From: Armatimonadaceae bacterium
GTDB lineage: Bacteria; Armatimonadota; Armatimonadia; Armatimonadales; Armatimonadaceae
Assembly: GCA_030446525.1 (NCBI GenBank)
Contig: JAUJNC010000251.1
Location: 1-5,462 of the forward strand
Direction: 5' to 3'
DNA: 5,462 nt
A program made the position numbers and the translations under genes. Below are positions 1 to 5,462 of the stretch, piece by piece; positions within the stretch are counted from its first letter, which is position 1, and every line of letters starts with the position of its first letter. Below the pieces are notes generated by a model. The model searched no databases. It was given only the letters and a program-made list of their open reading frames with translations, and had not been told where the DNA came from.

Positions 1-501
1 ATCGCGCGGGGCACGGAGCACGGGCAGGGGCGCGAGACGACGCTGGAGTACGCCGTCAAGGCGGCGGCGACGCTGGCCGACCGGACGCTCGCCGCGGGCG
101 GCGGGGTCACCCTCGTTACCCAGGCGGGCCGGGTGGACGTGCGCCCGCGCGACGCGGATCCGGCGGCGGAGCGCTTCCGCCTGTTCGAGCTGCTGGCGCG
201 CGTGCGCGCCGACGCCGAACACTCGCTGGCCGAAGCGCTCCGGGCGGCGCGCCTGGGCGAAGGGGCGCATTTCGCGATACTGACCGCCGGGGGTGACCCG
301 CGCCTGACGACGTATCTGACCGAGCGCGTGCGGCAGGGCGCCACGGTGCGGGTCTTCTTTTTCGAGCCGGCCTCCTTCGGCGGCCCCCGGGTGATGTCCC
401 CCGCCGTGGCCGGCGGGACGCTGCGCGTGGTAGGGCGGGAACACTCGCCCTGGCAGGACGGAGGGAAAAAACTTGAGTATCTTCTCCGCGAAAGCGGGTA
501 A
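1..501 (+). CDS. DUF58-family protein, C-terminal part (5' truncated by window)
   Basis: The open frame enters at base 1 in phase and ends at TAA 499-501, giving about 166 residues of a larger protein. The first residues include the stretch RETTLEYAVKAAATLADRTL, which resembles the region after the DUF58 core, where these proteins adopt a von Willebrand A-like fold. Later there is a beta-strand and helix pattern (HFAILTAGGD, then VRVFFFEPASFGG) typical of the end of that fold. DUF58 proteins are usually encoded with a MoxR AAA+ ATPase and a TgpA transglutaminase, and a TgpA gene follows directly here, overlapping by 29 bases. That pairing is the strongest support, because the diagnostic DUF58 core motif lies outside the window. 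The family's role is poorly defined; a cell-envelope or chaperone-like role with MoxR is usually proposed. A GTG at 133 is in frame, but the reading continues cleanly upstream of it, so it is unlikely to be the start. Confidence 0.75.
   Translation: MARGTEHGQGRETTLEYAVKAAATLADRTLAAGGGVTLVTQAGRVDVRPRDADPAAERFRLFELLARVRADAEHSLAEALRAARLGEGAHFAILTAGGDPRLTTYLTERVRQGATVRVFFFEPASFGGPRVMSPAVAGGTLRVVGREHSPWQDGGKKLEYLLRESG
460..465 (+). promoter_or_regulatory. Ribosome binding site for tgpA
   Basis: GGAGGG lies 7 bases upstream of the TTG at 473, inside the 3' end of the DUF58 gene. It is the reason for choosing this non-ATG start, and it implies coupled translation of the two overlapping genes. Confidence 0.75.
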
Positions 502-2584
502 GGCCGAGGACGTGTCGCTGGCGCTTTACGCCGCCGGCCTGGTGGTGCTCCTGTCGGGGATCCTGGCGGTGGCGTATCAGATGGCCGACACGACCTTCAC
601 CACGTACATGCTGGTGCTGACGGTCCTGGGCGTGACCACGAGCTACCTCCTGCGGGTACTGGGTGTGCCGCCGCGCTGGATCAAAGTGGGGGCGCTGGGC
701 CTGTGCCTGCTGCTCCTCCTCACGCTGCGCGGCGACAGCGCCTTCGGGAACATCGTGCCGGAGGAGGCGCGGGGCTCGATCGACATGCGCGTCGCCTGCG
801 CCCTGGCGCTCACGGCGACGTTCTACTCGTTCCTGCTGATGACGGACGAAGGGGTCGTCTTCACCTGCGTCTTCACCATCGCCCTGATCGGCCTGATCGG
901 CAGCCAGAATGTCAACCGCGAGCTGATCCTGTGTTTCCTGGTTTTCCTGGCCGCGGCGGTGTTTTTGCTGGTCCACCAGAACTACCTGCAGAACCGCCCC
1001 CGTCAAGGGGCGGCGTCGCTGGCCTCGGGGCTGCGTCTCCTGCGCGCGCAGCTCCTGACGGCGCTCGCCTGCGGCCTGACCGCCGTCGCCATCGGCTTCC
1101 TCACGGCCGTGCCGCTCCAGATGGCGATGCGCGGCCTGTCGCTGGCGGGCGTCATCCGCCAGCTGACGATCCCGGCGGCGTCGGTCGCTCCCGGCCTCAT
1201 TTCGGCGGGCGGGGTCCTCACCTTCGACGACCCCCAGCGCTTCGAGGTGGGCCTGGGGCCGGTCGGGGACGACCAGACCCAGGTGCTCACCGTGGAACTG
1301 GTCCGGGGTGACAGGCCTTTCTACTGGCGCGGCCGCACCTACGATTTTTACACCGGCACCGGCTGGGAGCGCACTTTGCGCGGGCCGCGGCGGATACTCC
1401 AGTCCCGCGATCAGACAAGCGACGGTAACTTCGTGTTCCGCCTCGCGCCCGAGGGTCCGCCGCGCGGCAAGGTGAAGCCCTACGTCCACCGGTTCCGCCC
1501 GCGGGCATCCGGCTCCTACTCCCTGTACGCCGCCGCCGAACCGCAGGTGGTGCGCGCACCGTTCTCACAGATCTTCCACCGGCAGGACAACACCATCGGC
1601 CTGTGGCGCGGGAACATGTTCGGCATGTCGGCCTCCGAGGAGTACGAGGTGGAGTCCGGCGTCTCCGAGCCGGCCGATAGCGACTTACGCAGCGCGGGCA
1701 GATCGTACCCTCCCGACGTCGCGGAGATGTACCTGCGCCAAAGTGCGAGCGGCCCGGCGTATAACCCCGATCTGGCGGCACTGGCCGACGAGGCGACCGC
1801 GGGATTCACCAACCCGTACGACAAAGCGCGGGCGATCGAGCGCTGGGTCGCCCAGCGGTGCCAATATACGCTCGAGGCGCCCGCCGTGCCGCGCGACCGC
1901 GACGCGGCGGTGCATTTCCTGACCGTGACCCGCACGGGATACTGCGACCTGTACGCGACCGCCGTCGTCGTGCTCTGCCGCTACGCGGGTTTGCCCGCGC
2001 GCATGGCCACGGGCTTCATCCCGGGAACCCCCTCCCCCGACAACCCGCGCGCGTACGTCCTGCGCAATGTCGACCGGCACGCCTGGGCGGAGGTGTACTT
2101 CCCCGGCTACGGCTGGACCGTCTTCGACGCCACGTCGGAGACCGGCACGGTGGCGGGCGCGGACCAGGCCCGGGCGCGGGCGCCGCGGTCCGGGTTCTGG
2201 CAGCAGCTCTGGGCGCGCGGCCCGCTCCCCGTCGCCCTGATCGGGCTGGGGCTGATGGCCCTGCTGTACCTGCTGAAGACCGAGGTGTGGGACCGGTTCG
2301 GGCCGGGCCGGCGCCGCGGCGGCGCCCAGAGCCTGGCCGGTGAGGTCGCCGTGATCTACGCCGGCGCCGTGCGCCGCGTGGCGCGGCGCGGCGTGGCGCG
2401 CCCGGCCACCATGACGCCGGGCGCGTACGTGGAAAAGGTGCGCGCGTACCTGGGGAGCGAGGTCGCCGACGCTTTGGCGGCGCTGACGAGGCTGGCCGAG
2501 CAGGCCCTGTACGGGCCGGAAACGGTCACGCCCGCCGCCGTCGAGTCGGCCCGGAGCGCGTCGGAGAGGCTGCGGCGGCGCTGA
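473..2584 (+). CDS. tgpA: TgpA-type transmembrane transglutaminase-like protein (DUF3488/DUF4129)
   Basis: This 703-residue membrane protein carries a transglutaminase-like cysteine protease/acyltransferase domain, presumably facing the outside of the cytoplasmic membrane. About seven hydrophobic segments occupy residues 15-214 (roughly 15-36, 42-62, 70-85, 106-123, 127-144, 149-168 and 190-214). A long extracytoplasmic part follows, with the family-typical segment YWRGRTYDFYTGTGW near 284-298. The transglutaminase core spans about 440-560 and shows an intact triad: Cys491 in GYCDLYA, His536 in DRHAWAEVYF and Asp552 in TVFDAT. One more membrane helix lies at about 586-601, followed by a cytoplasmic DUF4129-like tail to 703. 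Length and domain order fit the TgpA family; its physiological substrate is generally unknown. It starts at TTG, 29 bases before the end of the DUF58 gene, with a good ribosome binding site. The stop is TGA 2582-2584, and holA begins 21 bases later. The symbol follows the family, not a proven ortholog. Confidence 0.9.
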   Translation: MSIFSAKAGKAEDVSLALYAAGLVVLLSGILAVAYQMADTTFTTYMLVLTVLGVTTSYLLRVLGVPPRWIKVGALGLCLLLLLTLRGDSAFGNIVPEEARGSIDMRVACALALTATFYSFLLMTDEGVVFTCVFTIALIGLIGSQNVNRELILCFLVFLAAAVFLLVHQNYLQNRPRQGAASLASGLRLLRAQLLTALACGLTAVAIGFLTAVPLQMAMRGLSLAGVIRQLTIPAASVAPGLISAGGVLTFDDPQRFEVGLGPVGDDQTQVLTVELVRGDRPFYWRGRTYDFYTGTGWERTLRGPRRILQSRDQTSDGNFVFRLAPEGPPRGKVKPYVHRFRPRASGSYSLYAAAEPQVVRAPFSQIFHRQDNTIGLWRGNMFGMSASEEYEVESGVSEPADSDLRSAGRSYPPDVAEMYLRQSASGPAYNPDLAALADEATAGFTNPYDKARAIERWVAQRCQYTLEAPAVPRDRDAAVHFLTVTRTGYCDLYATAVVVLCRYAGLPARMATGFIPGTPSPDNPRAYVLRNVDRHAWAEVYFPGYGWTVFDATSETGTVAGADQARARAPRSGFWQQLWARGPLPVALIGLGLMALLYLLKTEVWDRFGPGRRRGGAQSLAGEVAVIYAGAVRRVARRGVARPATMTPGAYVEKVRAYLGSEVADALAALTRLAEQALYGPETVTPAAVESARSASERLRRR

Positions 2585-2592
2585 AGCGCGTC

Positions 2593-2601
2593 GGGAGGAG
2601 G
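2593..2601 (+). promoter_or_regulatory. Ribosome binding site for holA
   Basis: GGGAGGAGG lies between the tgpA stop and the TTG at 2606; its GGAGG core at 2594-2598 is 7 bases from the TTG. It is the best Shine-Dalgarno match near the gene and argues for the TTG 2606 start over the internal GTG at 2661. Confidence 0.65.
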
Positions 2602-2605
2602 CGCC

Positions 2606-3710
2606 TTGGCCGCCAAGCCACCGCCGCGCGGTAAGACGGAGCCCGCGCGGGGGCGAGCGGGTGGTGCTGCTCACGGGCGCCGAGGCGGGGCGCAAACAGG
2701 CGGCCGCAGAGCGCGCTGCTGCGGGAGCACGTCGCCGCGGACTGGGCCGACTTCGACGCCGAAACGATCGACGGGGGCGCGGCGACGGCCGACCGCGTCC
2801 TCGCCGGCGTCGGGACGGCGCCGCTGGGAGAGGGGGCGGCGGGTGGTCCTCGTCCGGGACACCCAGCAGATGGACGCCGAAGAGCAGAAAACGGCTCGCG
2901 GACGGCGTGGCGCGCATCCCGCCCTCGGGCTTCCTTATCCTGCACACGGGCACGCCCGTCGTCGAGGAGGGGAAAACAAAGCGAGGGACCGTGGTGGCGA
3001 CGGAGCTGACTAATGCCGTGAAAAAGGCGGGGCGGATCGTCGACTTCGCGCTGCCCCGCGCCGACGACGTGCGGGGCTGGGCCCACGGCGAGGCGAAACG
3101 GCTGGGGAAGACGCTCGCCCCGGACGCGCTGGCCTTGCTGGCGCAGCTTCCGGGCGAAGACCTGCACCGGATCGGCAACGAGCTGGCAAAGGCCGCCGCC
3201 CACGCCGGCGACGCCCCGGCTATCACGGCAGGCGATGTCGAGGCGACCCTTTCACGCACCCCGGACGACGTGATCTTCAAGCTCTGCGACGCGGTGGGCG
3301 CGCGGCGCCCCGGGGAGGCGCTCCAGCACGCCGCCACGCTGTTCCGCGGCGGCGGGCGACCCGAGGCGGTCGCCCCGCGCGCCCTCGTCCTGCTGGCGCG
3401 CCCGATACGCTATCTGGCCCAGTTCAAGTACCTGTCCGGCAAGAAGATGGCCGGCCGCGGAGCCGGCCCGTTACCGCCGGAGCTGGCGGGGCTTTTGCCG
3501 GCAAGCGATGGCGCGGCCTCTGCGCTGGCCAACCCGCGCACGGCCTGGATGGCCGACAGGTACGTGGCCCAGGCGCGCAACTTCACCGGGACCGAGCTGG
3601 TCGAGCGCATGGAGCGCCTGCTGGCCGCCGACCTCGCCCTCAAGGGCATCACCCCCGGCGGCGACTCCCCCCAGGCCGTCCTGCAGCGCCTGGTCGTCGA
3701 GCTGTGCTGA
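2606..3710 (+). CDS. holA: DNA polymerase III subunit delta (holA), with four apparent +1 frameshifts in its 5' part
   Basis: The delta subunit of the replicative clamp loader opens the beta sliding clamp and works with delta' and the DnaX proteins. From 2892 to the TGA at 3708-3710 one frame encodes the delta domain order: the end of the AAA+-like domain (DGVARIPPSGFLILHTG), the middle helical domain (RLGKTLAPDALALLAQLPGEDLHRIGNELAKAA written in parts), the segment RTPDDVIFKLCDAVGARRPG, and the C-terminal collar domain ending LLAADLALKGI and LQRLVVELC. Upstream, the conserved N-terminal pieces lie in successive frames: VVLLTGAEAGRKQ (frame of 2661), LLREHVAADWADFDAETIDG (frame of 2716), RRVVLVRDTQQMDAEEQK (frame of 2837), then RLADGV (frame of 2661 again). 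Removing one base at each of four junctions, near 2649-2653, 2687-2715, 2832-2836 and 2888-2891, gives a continuous protein of 366 residues, slightly long for the family because of a basic N-terminal extension. Delta is essential and the rest is intact, so local sequence error is likelier than decay. If no correction is made, the longest open frame is 2661-3710 (349 residues) with a garbled N terminus. Confidence 0.88.
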
Positions 3711-3716
3711 CGGCTC

Positions 3717-3989
3717 TTAAGCGCCGGCGGCTGCCTGGGCGGCGCGGCGCATCAGGCGCGACTTGCGGCGGGCGGCGGCGTTCTTGTGGATGATCCCGCG
3801 CTTGGCGGCCTTGTCCACGACGCTGACCGCTTTGGACAGGACTTCGCTGACGGCCGCCGCGTCCCCCGCGGCGATGGCCGCGTTGGTCTTCTTGATATAG
3901 GTCTTGATCTCCGACTTGGTCGACTGGTTGCGCAGGTGGCGCTGGCGGGAGCGGATGACGTCTTTCTTTACCGATTTGATGTTGGGCAC
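3717..3989 (-). CDS. rpsT: 30S ribosomal protein S20 (bS20)
   Basis: This 90-residue, strongly basic, helical protein binds 16S rRNA early in small-subunit assembly. The N terminus MPNIKSVKKDVIRSRQRHL and the later segments KSEIKTYIKKTNAAI and KAAKRGIIHKNAAARRKSRL are characteristic of S20, and the length matches the family (about 85-90 residues). The start is GTG at 3987-3989, with GAGGT at 3999-4003 nine bases upstream. Non-ATG starts are known for rpsT, for example UUG in Escherichia coli, where translation is autogenously controlled; whether that applies here is not visible. The stop is TAA at 3717-3719. The gene follows the 165-residue membrane protein gene by 36 bases on the same strand, so it is probably the last gene of that operon. 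It converges on holA, an arrangement also seen in Bacillus. Confidence 0.97.
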   Translation of the reverse strand: MPNIKSVKKDVIRSRQRHLRNQSTKSEIKTYIKKTNAAIAAGDAAAVSEVLSKAVSVVDKAAKRGIIHKNAAARRKSRLMRRAAQAAAGA

Positions 3990-3998
3990 TTGGTGTTT

Positions 3999-4003
3999 AC
4001 CTC
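3999..4003 (-). promoter_or_regulatory. Ribosome binding site for rpsT
   Basis: GAGGT on the minus strand lies 9 bases upstream of the GTG start. It supports GTG initiation at 3989, which also gives the conserved S20 N terminus MPNIKS. Confidence 0.6.
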
Positions 4004-4025
4004 GAAGAGATTCTAACGAACTGTA

Positions 4026-4523
4026 TCACTGGGCGTGGGAGTGTGGCAGTCCGAGAGCGTGCTGGACGGCCTCCGTAGCCTGCGCCGCGTCGAGAGCGCC
4101 GTTCGGGGGCAGCTCCGTTACCGTTTGTCCGTTGACGATGATGCCGGCGGGGGCGTCGGGTACGGCGTCCGCGTTCACGACGCGCACTTTGACGTCCCCC
4201 GGCACCGCCTTGCGCACCGCCTGGACGGCGTCATAAACCGCGGCCGGGTTGGCCTGCACCTCCGGGGTCCAGACCCAGCCGATGGTCACCTCGCGGCGGG
4301 CGTCGGCCGGGCCGGTGGTGCTGTCCACCGGCAAACGCGCCAGCGTGTCCGCGCCCCGCGGCGGGGCAGGCGCCGCGGCTTCCGTGTTCTCGGCGGCGGT
4401 TTCGGCGGCCTCGGTCTCCTCGTCACGTCCCCCGGCGAAGCGGCCCGCGGCGACGTTCAGGGCCACGATCCCCAGGAGCAGCAGGCCGATCGCCAGGATA
4501 AGAAACGGTGTTCGTGAGCGCAT
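4026..4523 (-). CDS. Membrane-anchored protein with possible cysteine-free thioredoxin-like domain, function unknown
   Basis: This is a 165-residue protein that I do not recognise with certainty. Residues 1-5 are basic (MRSRT) and about 6-26 form a single hydrophobic helix (FLILAIGLLLLGIVALNVAAG), an uncleaved anchor or signal peptide without a lipobox cysteine. Residues 30-70 form an acidic Ala/Glu/Pro-rich linker. From about 77 to 160 there is a compact alpha/beta stretch: REVTIGWVWTPEV, a helix, VKVRVVNADAVPDAPAGIIVNG, then a final helix. The layout strand, helix, strand, then P-A-G-I-I-V-N-G resembles the second half of a thioredoxin or glutaredoxin fold, including the position of the cis-proline loop. 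The protein has no cysteine, so it cannot be a classical redox enzyme. Start ATG 4521-4523 has only a weak AGGCG 7 bases upstream, overlapping the TAG of the preceding gene; translation is probably coupled. The stop is TGA 4026-4028. The fold assignment is inference. Confidence 0.75.
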   Translation of the reverse strand: MRSRTPFLILAIGLLLLGIVALNVAAGRFAGGRDEETEAAETAAENTEAAAPAPPRGADTLARLPVDSTTGPADARREVTIGWVWTPEVQANPAAVYDAVQAVRKAVPGDVKVRVVNADAVPDAPAGIIVNGQTVTELPPNGALDAAQATEAVQHALGLPHSHAQ

Positions 4524-4533
4524 GGCCGGGCGC

Positions 4534-4878
4534 CTAGGCCGCCTCGGGCAGGCCGAGCGCGCGCAGCGCCGCCCCCGCCCCCGACCCCGCCTCCAGGACG
4601 CGCCGCCGGAACTCGTCGACGGGCAGGCGCGAGCGCGACACGGCGTCCCGCAGGAACCCGGCGCGGTCGGCCGCGGTCAAAAGATCCAGCGTGGAGATCT
4701 CCAGCGCCTCGGAAAGGGCGGCCAGCGCCGGCGACAGGGCGTTGATCTCGTCCTCGGCGCGCGCGCGCAGCATCCCCCGCGCCAGCTGCAGTTCGCGGAT
4801 CGCCTGCTCGACCGGCGCGACCAGCACGCCGTACTCGTTCACTTTCTCCTGGACCCTGCCCGCCATCTCCGATGACAT
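4534..4878 (-). CDS. Conserved-looking helical protein of unknown function
   Basis: This 114-residue soluble protein has no membrane segment, signal peptide or cysteine. It is almost entirely predicted helix, with heptad-like hydrophobic spacing through VQEKVNEYGVLVAPVEQAIRELQ and ARAEDEINALSPALAALSEAL, then LDLLTAADRAGFLRDAV and DEFRRRVLEAG. I cannot assign a family. The amphipathic pattern suggests a small helical bundle or a protein-protein interaction module. The start is ATG 4876-4878, 12 bases after GGGGAGGA at 4891-4898; this spacing is long. A closer ATG at 4889-4891 touches the Shine-Dalgarno sequence and is in another frame that gives an unlikely Gly/Arg-rich product. An in-frame ATG at 4864-4866 is also possible. 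It is the first gene after the promoter at 4933-4961, and the next gene starts 10 bases after its TAG stop. Coding status rests on sensible composition, helix periodicity and the tight operon layout. Confidence 0.7.
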   Translation of the reverse strand: MSSEMAGRVQEKVNEYGVLVAPVEQAIRELQLARGMLRARAEDEINALSPALAALSEALEISTLDLLTAADRAGFLRDAVSRSRLPVDEFRRRVLEAGSGAGAALRALGLPEAA

Positions 4879-4890
4879 ACCGGCTGTTCA

Positions 4891-4898
4891 TCCTCCCC
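4891..4898 (-). promoter_or_regulatory. Shine-Dalgarno sequence of the 114-residue gene
   Basis: GGGGAGGA on the minus strand is a strong anti-16S match, 12 bases from the chosen ATG at 4878. It lies in a leader of about 48 bases. Upstream in the leader, CGGTGC and GCGCCG can form a six-pair stem with one G-U pair and a five-base loop. Confidence 0.5.
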
Positions 4899-4932
4899 GC
4901 ACGGCGCTCGGCGCACCGACACAACACCGGTT

Positions 4933-4961
4933 AGTATAACACCAATACCCCCCACCGTCAA
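4933..4961 (-). promoter_or_regulatory. Sigma70-type promoter for the minus-strand rpsT operon
   Basis: On the minus strand, TTGACG (4956-4961) is followed after exactly 17 bases by TATACT (4933-4938). Each box matches five of six consensus positions. Transcription would start near 4926, leaving a leader of about 48 bases before the ATG at 4878. The segment is also locally AT-richer than its surroundings. It lies 5 bases beyond the permease stop codon, so the promoter separates the permease gene from the three genes ending in rpsT. This is seen directly in the sequence; activity is inferred. Confidence 0.8.
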
Positions 4962-4966
4962 ATCGC

Positions 4967-5462
4967 TCACTTGAAGGACGGCAGGATGATGCCGCGCAGG
5001 ATCACCTTCTGCGCCAGCAGGAAGACGACGAGGGTCGGGAGCGCCGCGAGGGCGAGCGCCGCCATGATCACGTACTGGGGCGCCGAGGCCTGCAGGTCGT
5101 AGAGCCAGACCATCAGCGTCCACATCCTGGGGTCCTGGCAGACCACGAGGGCGAACAGGAACGCCCCGTACGAGGCCGTGAAGGCGTTCAGGGCGATCAC
5201 GGAAAAGATCGGCAGCGACAGGGGGATGGTGATGCGCCGGAACATCCCCAGCTCGGTCGCGCCGTCGAGGATGCCCGCCTCGTACAGTTCCTTGGGCAGC
5301 GAGTCGAAGAAGCCCTTGAGCAAAAAGATGGAGAACCCGGAGGCGAGCCCCGGCACGACGTGCGCCCAGAAGGTGTTCAGCATCCCCAGCTCCTTCTGGA
5401 GCAGGAAGTTGGGGATCATCGCTACCTCGGCGGGGACCGCCCGGGTCGCGCGCAGGCGGAGG
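4967..5462 (-). CDS. Carbohydrate ABC transporter permease, MalG-type, C-terminal part (start beyond window)
   Basis: This is the C-terminal half of an inner-membrane permease of the binding-protein-dependent transport family (BPD_transp_1, CUT1 sugar group). It would pair with a MalF-like permease, a solute-binding protein and an ATPase. The frame is open from the right edge (codons from 5461 downward), so about 164 residues are visible; the family is usually 270-300. The ATG at 5417-5419 is internal, because the upstream residues ATRAVPAEVAMIPNFLL match the usual permease pattern before that point. The EAA loop, which contacts the ATPase, is clear at about 5210-5281: EAGILDGATELGMFRRITIP, followed by LSLP. 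Hydrophobic helices follow the GMLNTFWAH segment, follow the EAA loop, and precede the C terminus (ALALAALPTLVVFLLAQ). The protein ends RGIILPSFK, TGA 4967-4969. The substrate cannot be told from this part. Partner genes are probably to the right, outside the window. Confidence 0.93.
   Translation of the reverse strand, partial: LRLRATRAVPAEVAMIPNFLLQKELGMLNTFWAHVVPGLASGFSIFLLKGFFDSLPKELYEAGILDGATELGMFRRITIPLSLPIFSVIALNAFTASYGAFLFALVVCQDPRMWTLMVWLYDLQASAPQYVIMAALALAALPTLVVFLLAQKVILRGIILPSFK

Noticed and set aside
116..1489. Long minus-strand open frame of 457 residues opposite the DUF58 and tgpA genes
   Set aside because: Its product is Arg/Gln/Ala/Pro-rich with no domain pattern and lies opposite two well-supported genes. 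It is a GC-bias shadow.
2370..2402. GC-rich GTGGCGCGGCGCG-like repetition near the end of tgpA
   Set aside because: It is coding for an Arg/Val/Ala-rich cytoplasmic stretch in a clean frame; the repetition follows from codon bias.
2649..2891. Programmed ribosomal frameshifting as the main explanation for holA
   Set aside because: Four sites in one gene with no shared slippery motif, no slow stop codon and no known precedent in bacteria; sequence error explains the data more simply. It is kept only as an alternative.
2606..3013. 135-residue plus-strand open frame as a separate small gene before holA
   Set aside because: Most of it is an Arg/Gly-rich misread frame; only RRVVLVRDTQQMDAEEQK is sensible, and it fits as one piece of the frameshifted delta subunit.
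1685..3337. Minus-strand open frame of 550 residues spanning the tgpA end and holA
   Set aside because: Composition is low-complexity Arg/Pro/Ala and it crosses two real genes on the other strand. It is open because stop codons are rare at this GC content.
4003..4020. rpsT-proximal promoter using TAGAAT at 4010-4015 on the minus strand
   Set aside because: No acceptable -35 box at 16-18 bases, and the transcript would begin at the ribosome binding site itself.
4967..5419. Permease as a complete 150-residue protein starting at ATG 5419
   Set aside because: The frame continues open to the window edge with family-typical residues upstream, so the ATG is internal and the gene is truncated by the window.

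Overview
The window is a GC-rich bacterial chromosome segment (by eye well above 65% G+C) with dense, partly overlapping housekeeping and cell-envelope genes. I see no mobile element, CRISPR array, tRNA or rRNA. No gene fixes the taxon. A holA gene convergent with rpsT, next to a DUF58/transglutaminase pair and a MalG-type sugar permease, fits Terrabacteria-like lineages such as Firmicutes, Armatimonadota or Chloroflexi. That is only a guess from gene order.

Plus strand, 1-3710: the C-terminal part of a DUF58-family protein (1-501, start outside the window) overlaps by 29 bases a TgpA-type membrane transglutaminase (473-2584, TTG start, triad Cys491/His536/Asp552). Next comes holA, the delta subunit of the DNA polymerase III clamp loader (2606-3710). 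The first quarter of holA cannot be read in one frame. Four +1 shifts between about 2649 and 2891 are needed to recover a normal delta subunit; the remaining 820 bases are clean.

Minus strand, 4961 down to 3717: a near-consensus sigma70-type promoter (TTGACG, 17 bases, TATACT) begins what looks like a three-gene operon. It holds a 114-residue helical protein of unknown function (4534-4878), a 165-residue membrane-anchored, cysteine-free protein with a possible thioredoxin-like C-terminal domain (4026-4523), and rpsT for ribosomal protein S20 (3717-3989, GTG start). The rpsT and holA stop codons face each other across 6 bases.

Minus strand, 4967-5462: the C-terminal half of a carbohydrate ABC transporter permease with a clear EAA loop, running off the right edge. 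It ends just upstream of the promoter above.

The gene content is mostly ordinary. The points worth a second look are the cluster of same-direction frameshifts at the 5' end of holA, and the two unrecognised small genes placed ahead of rpsT under a strong promoter.
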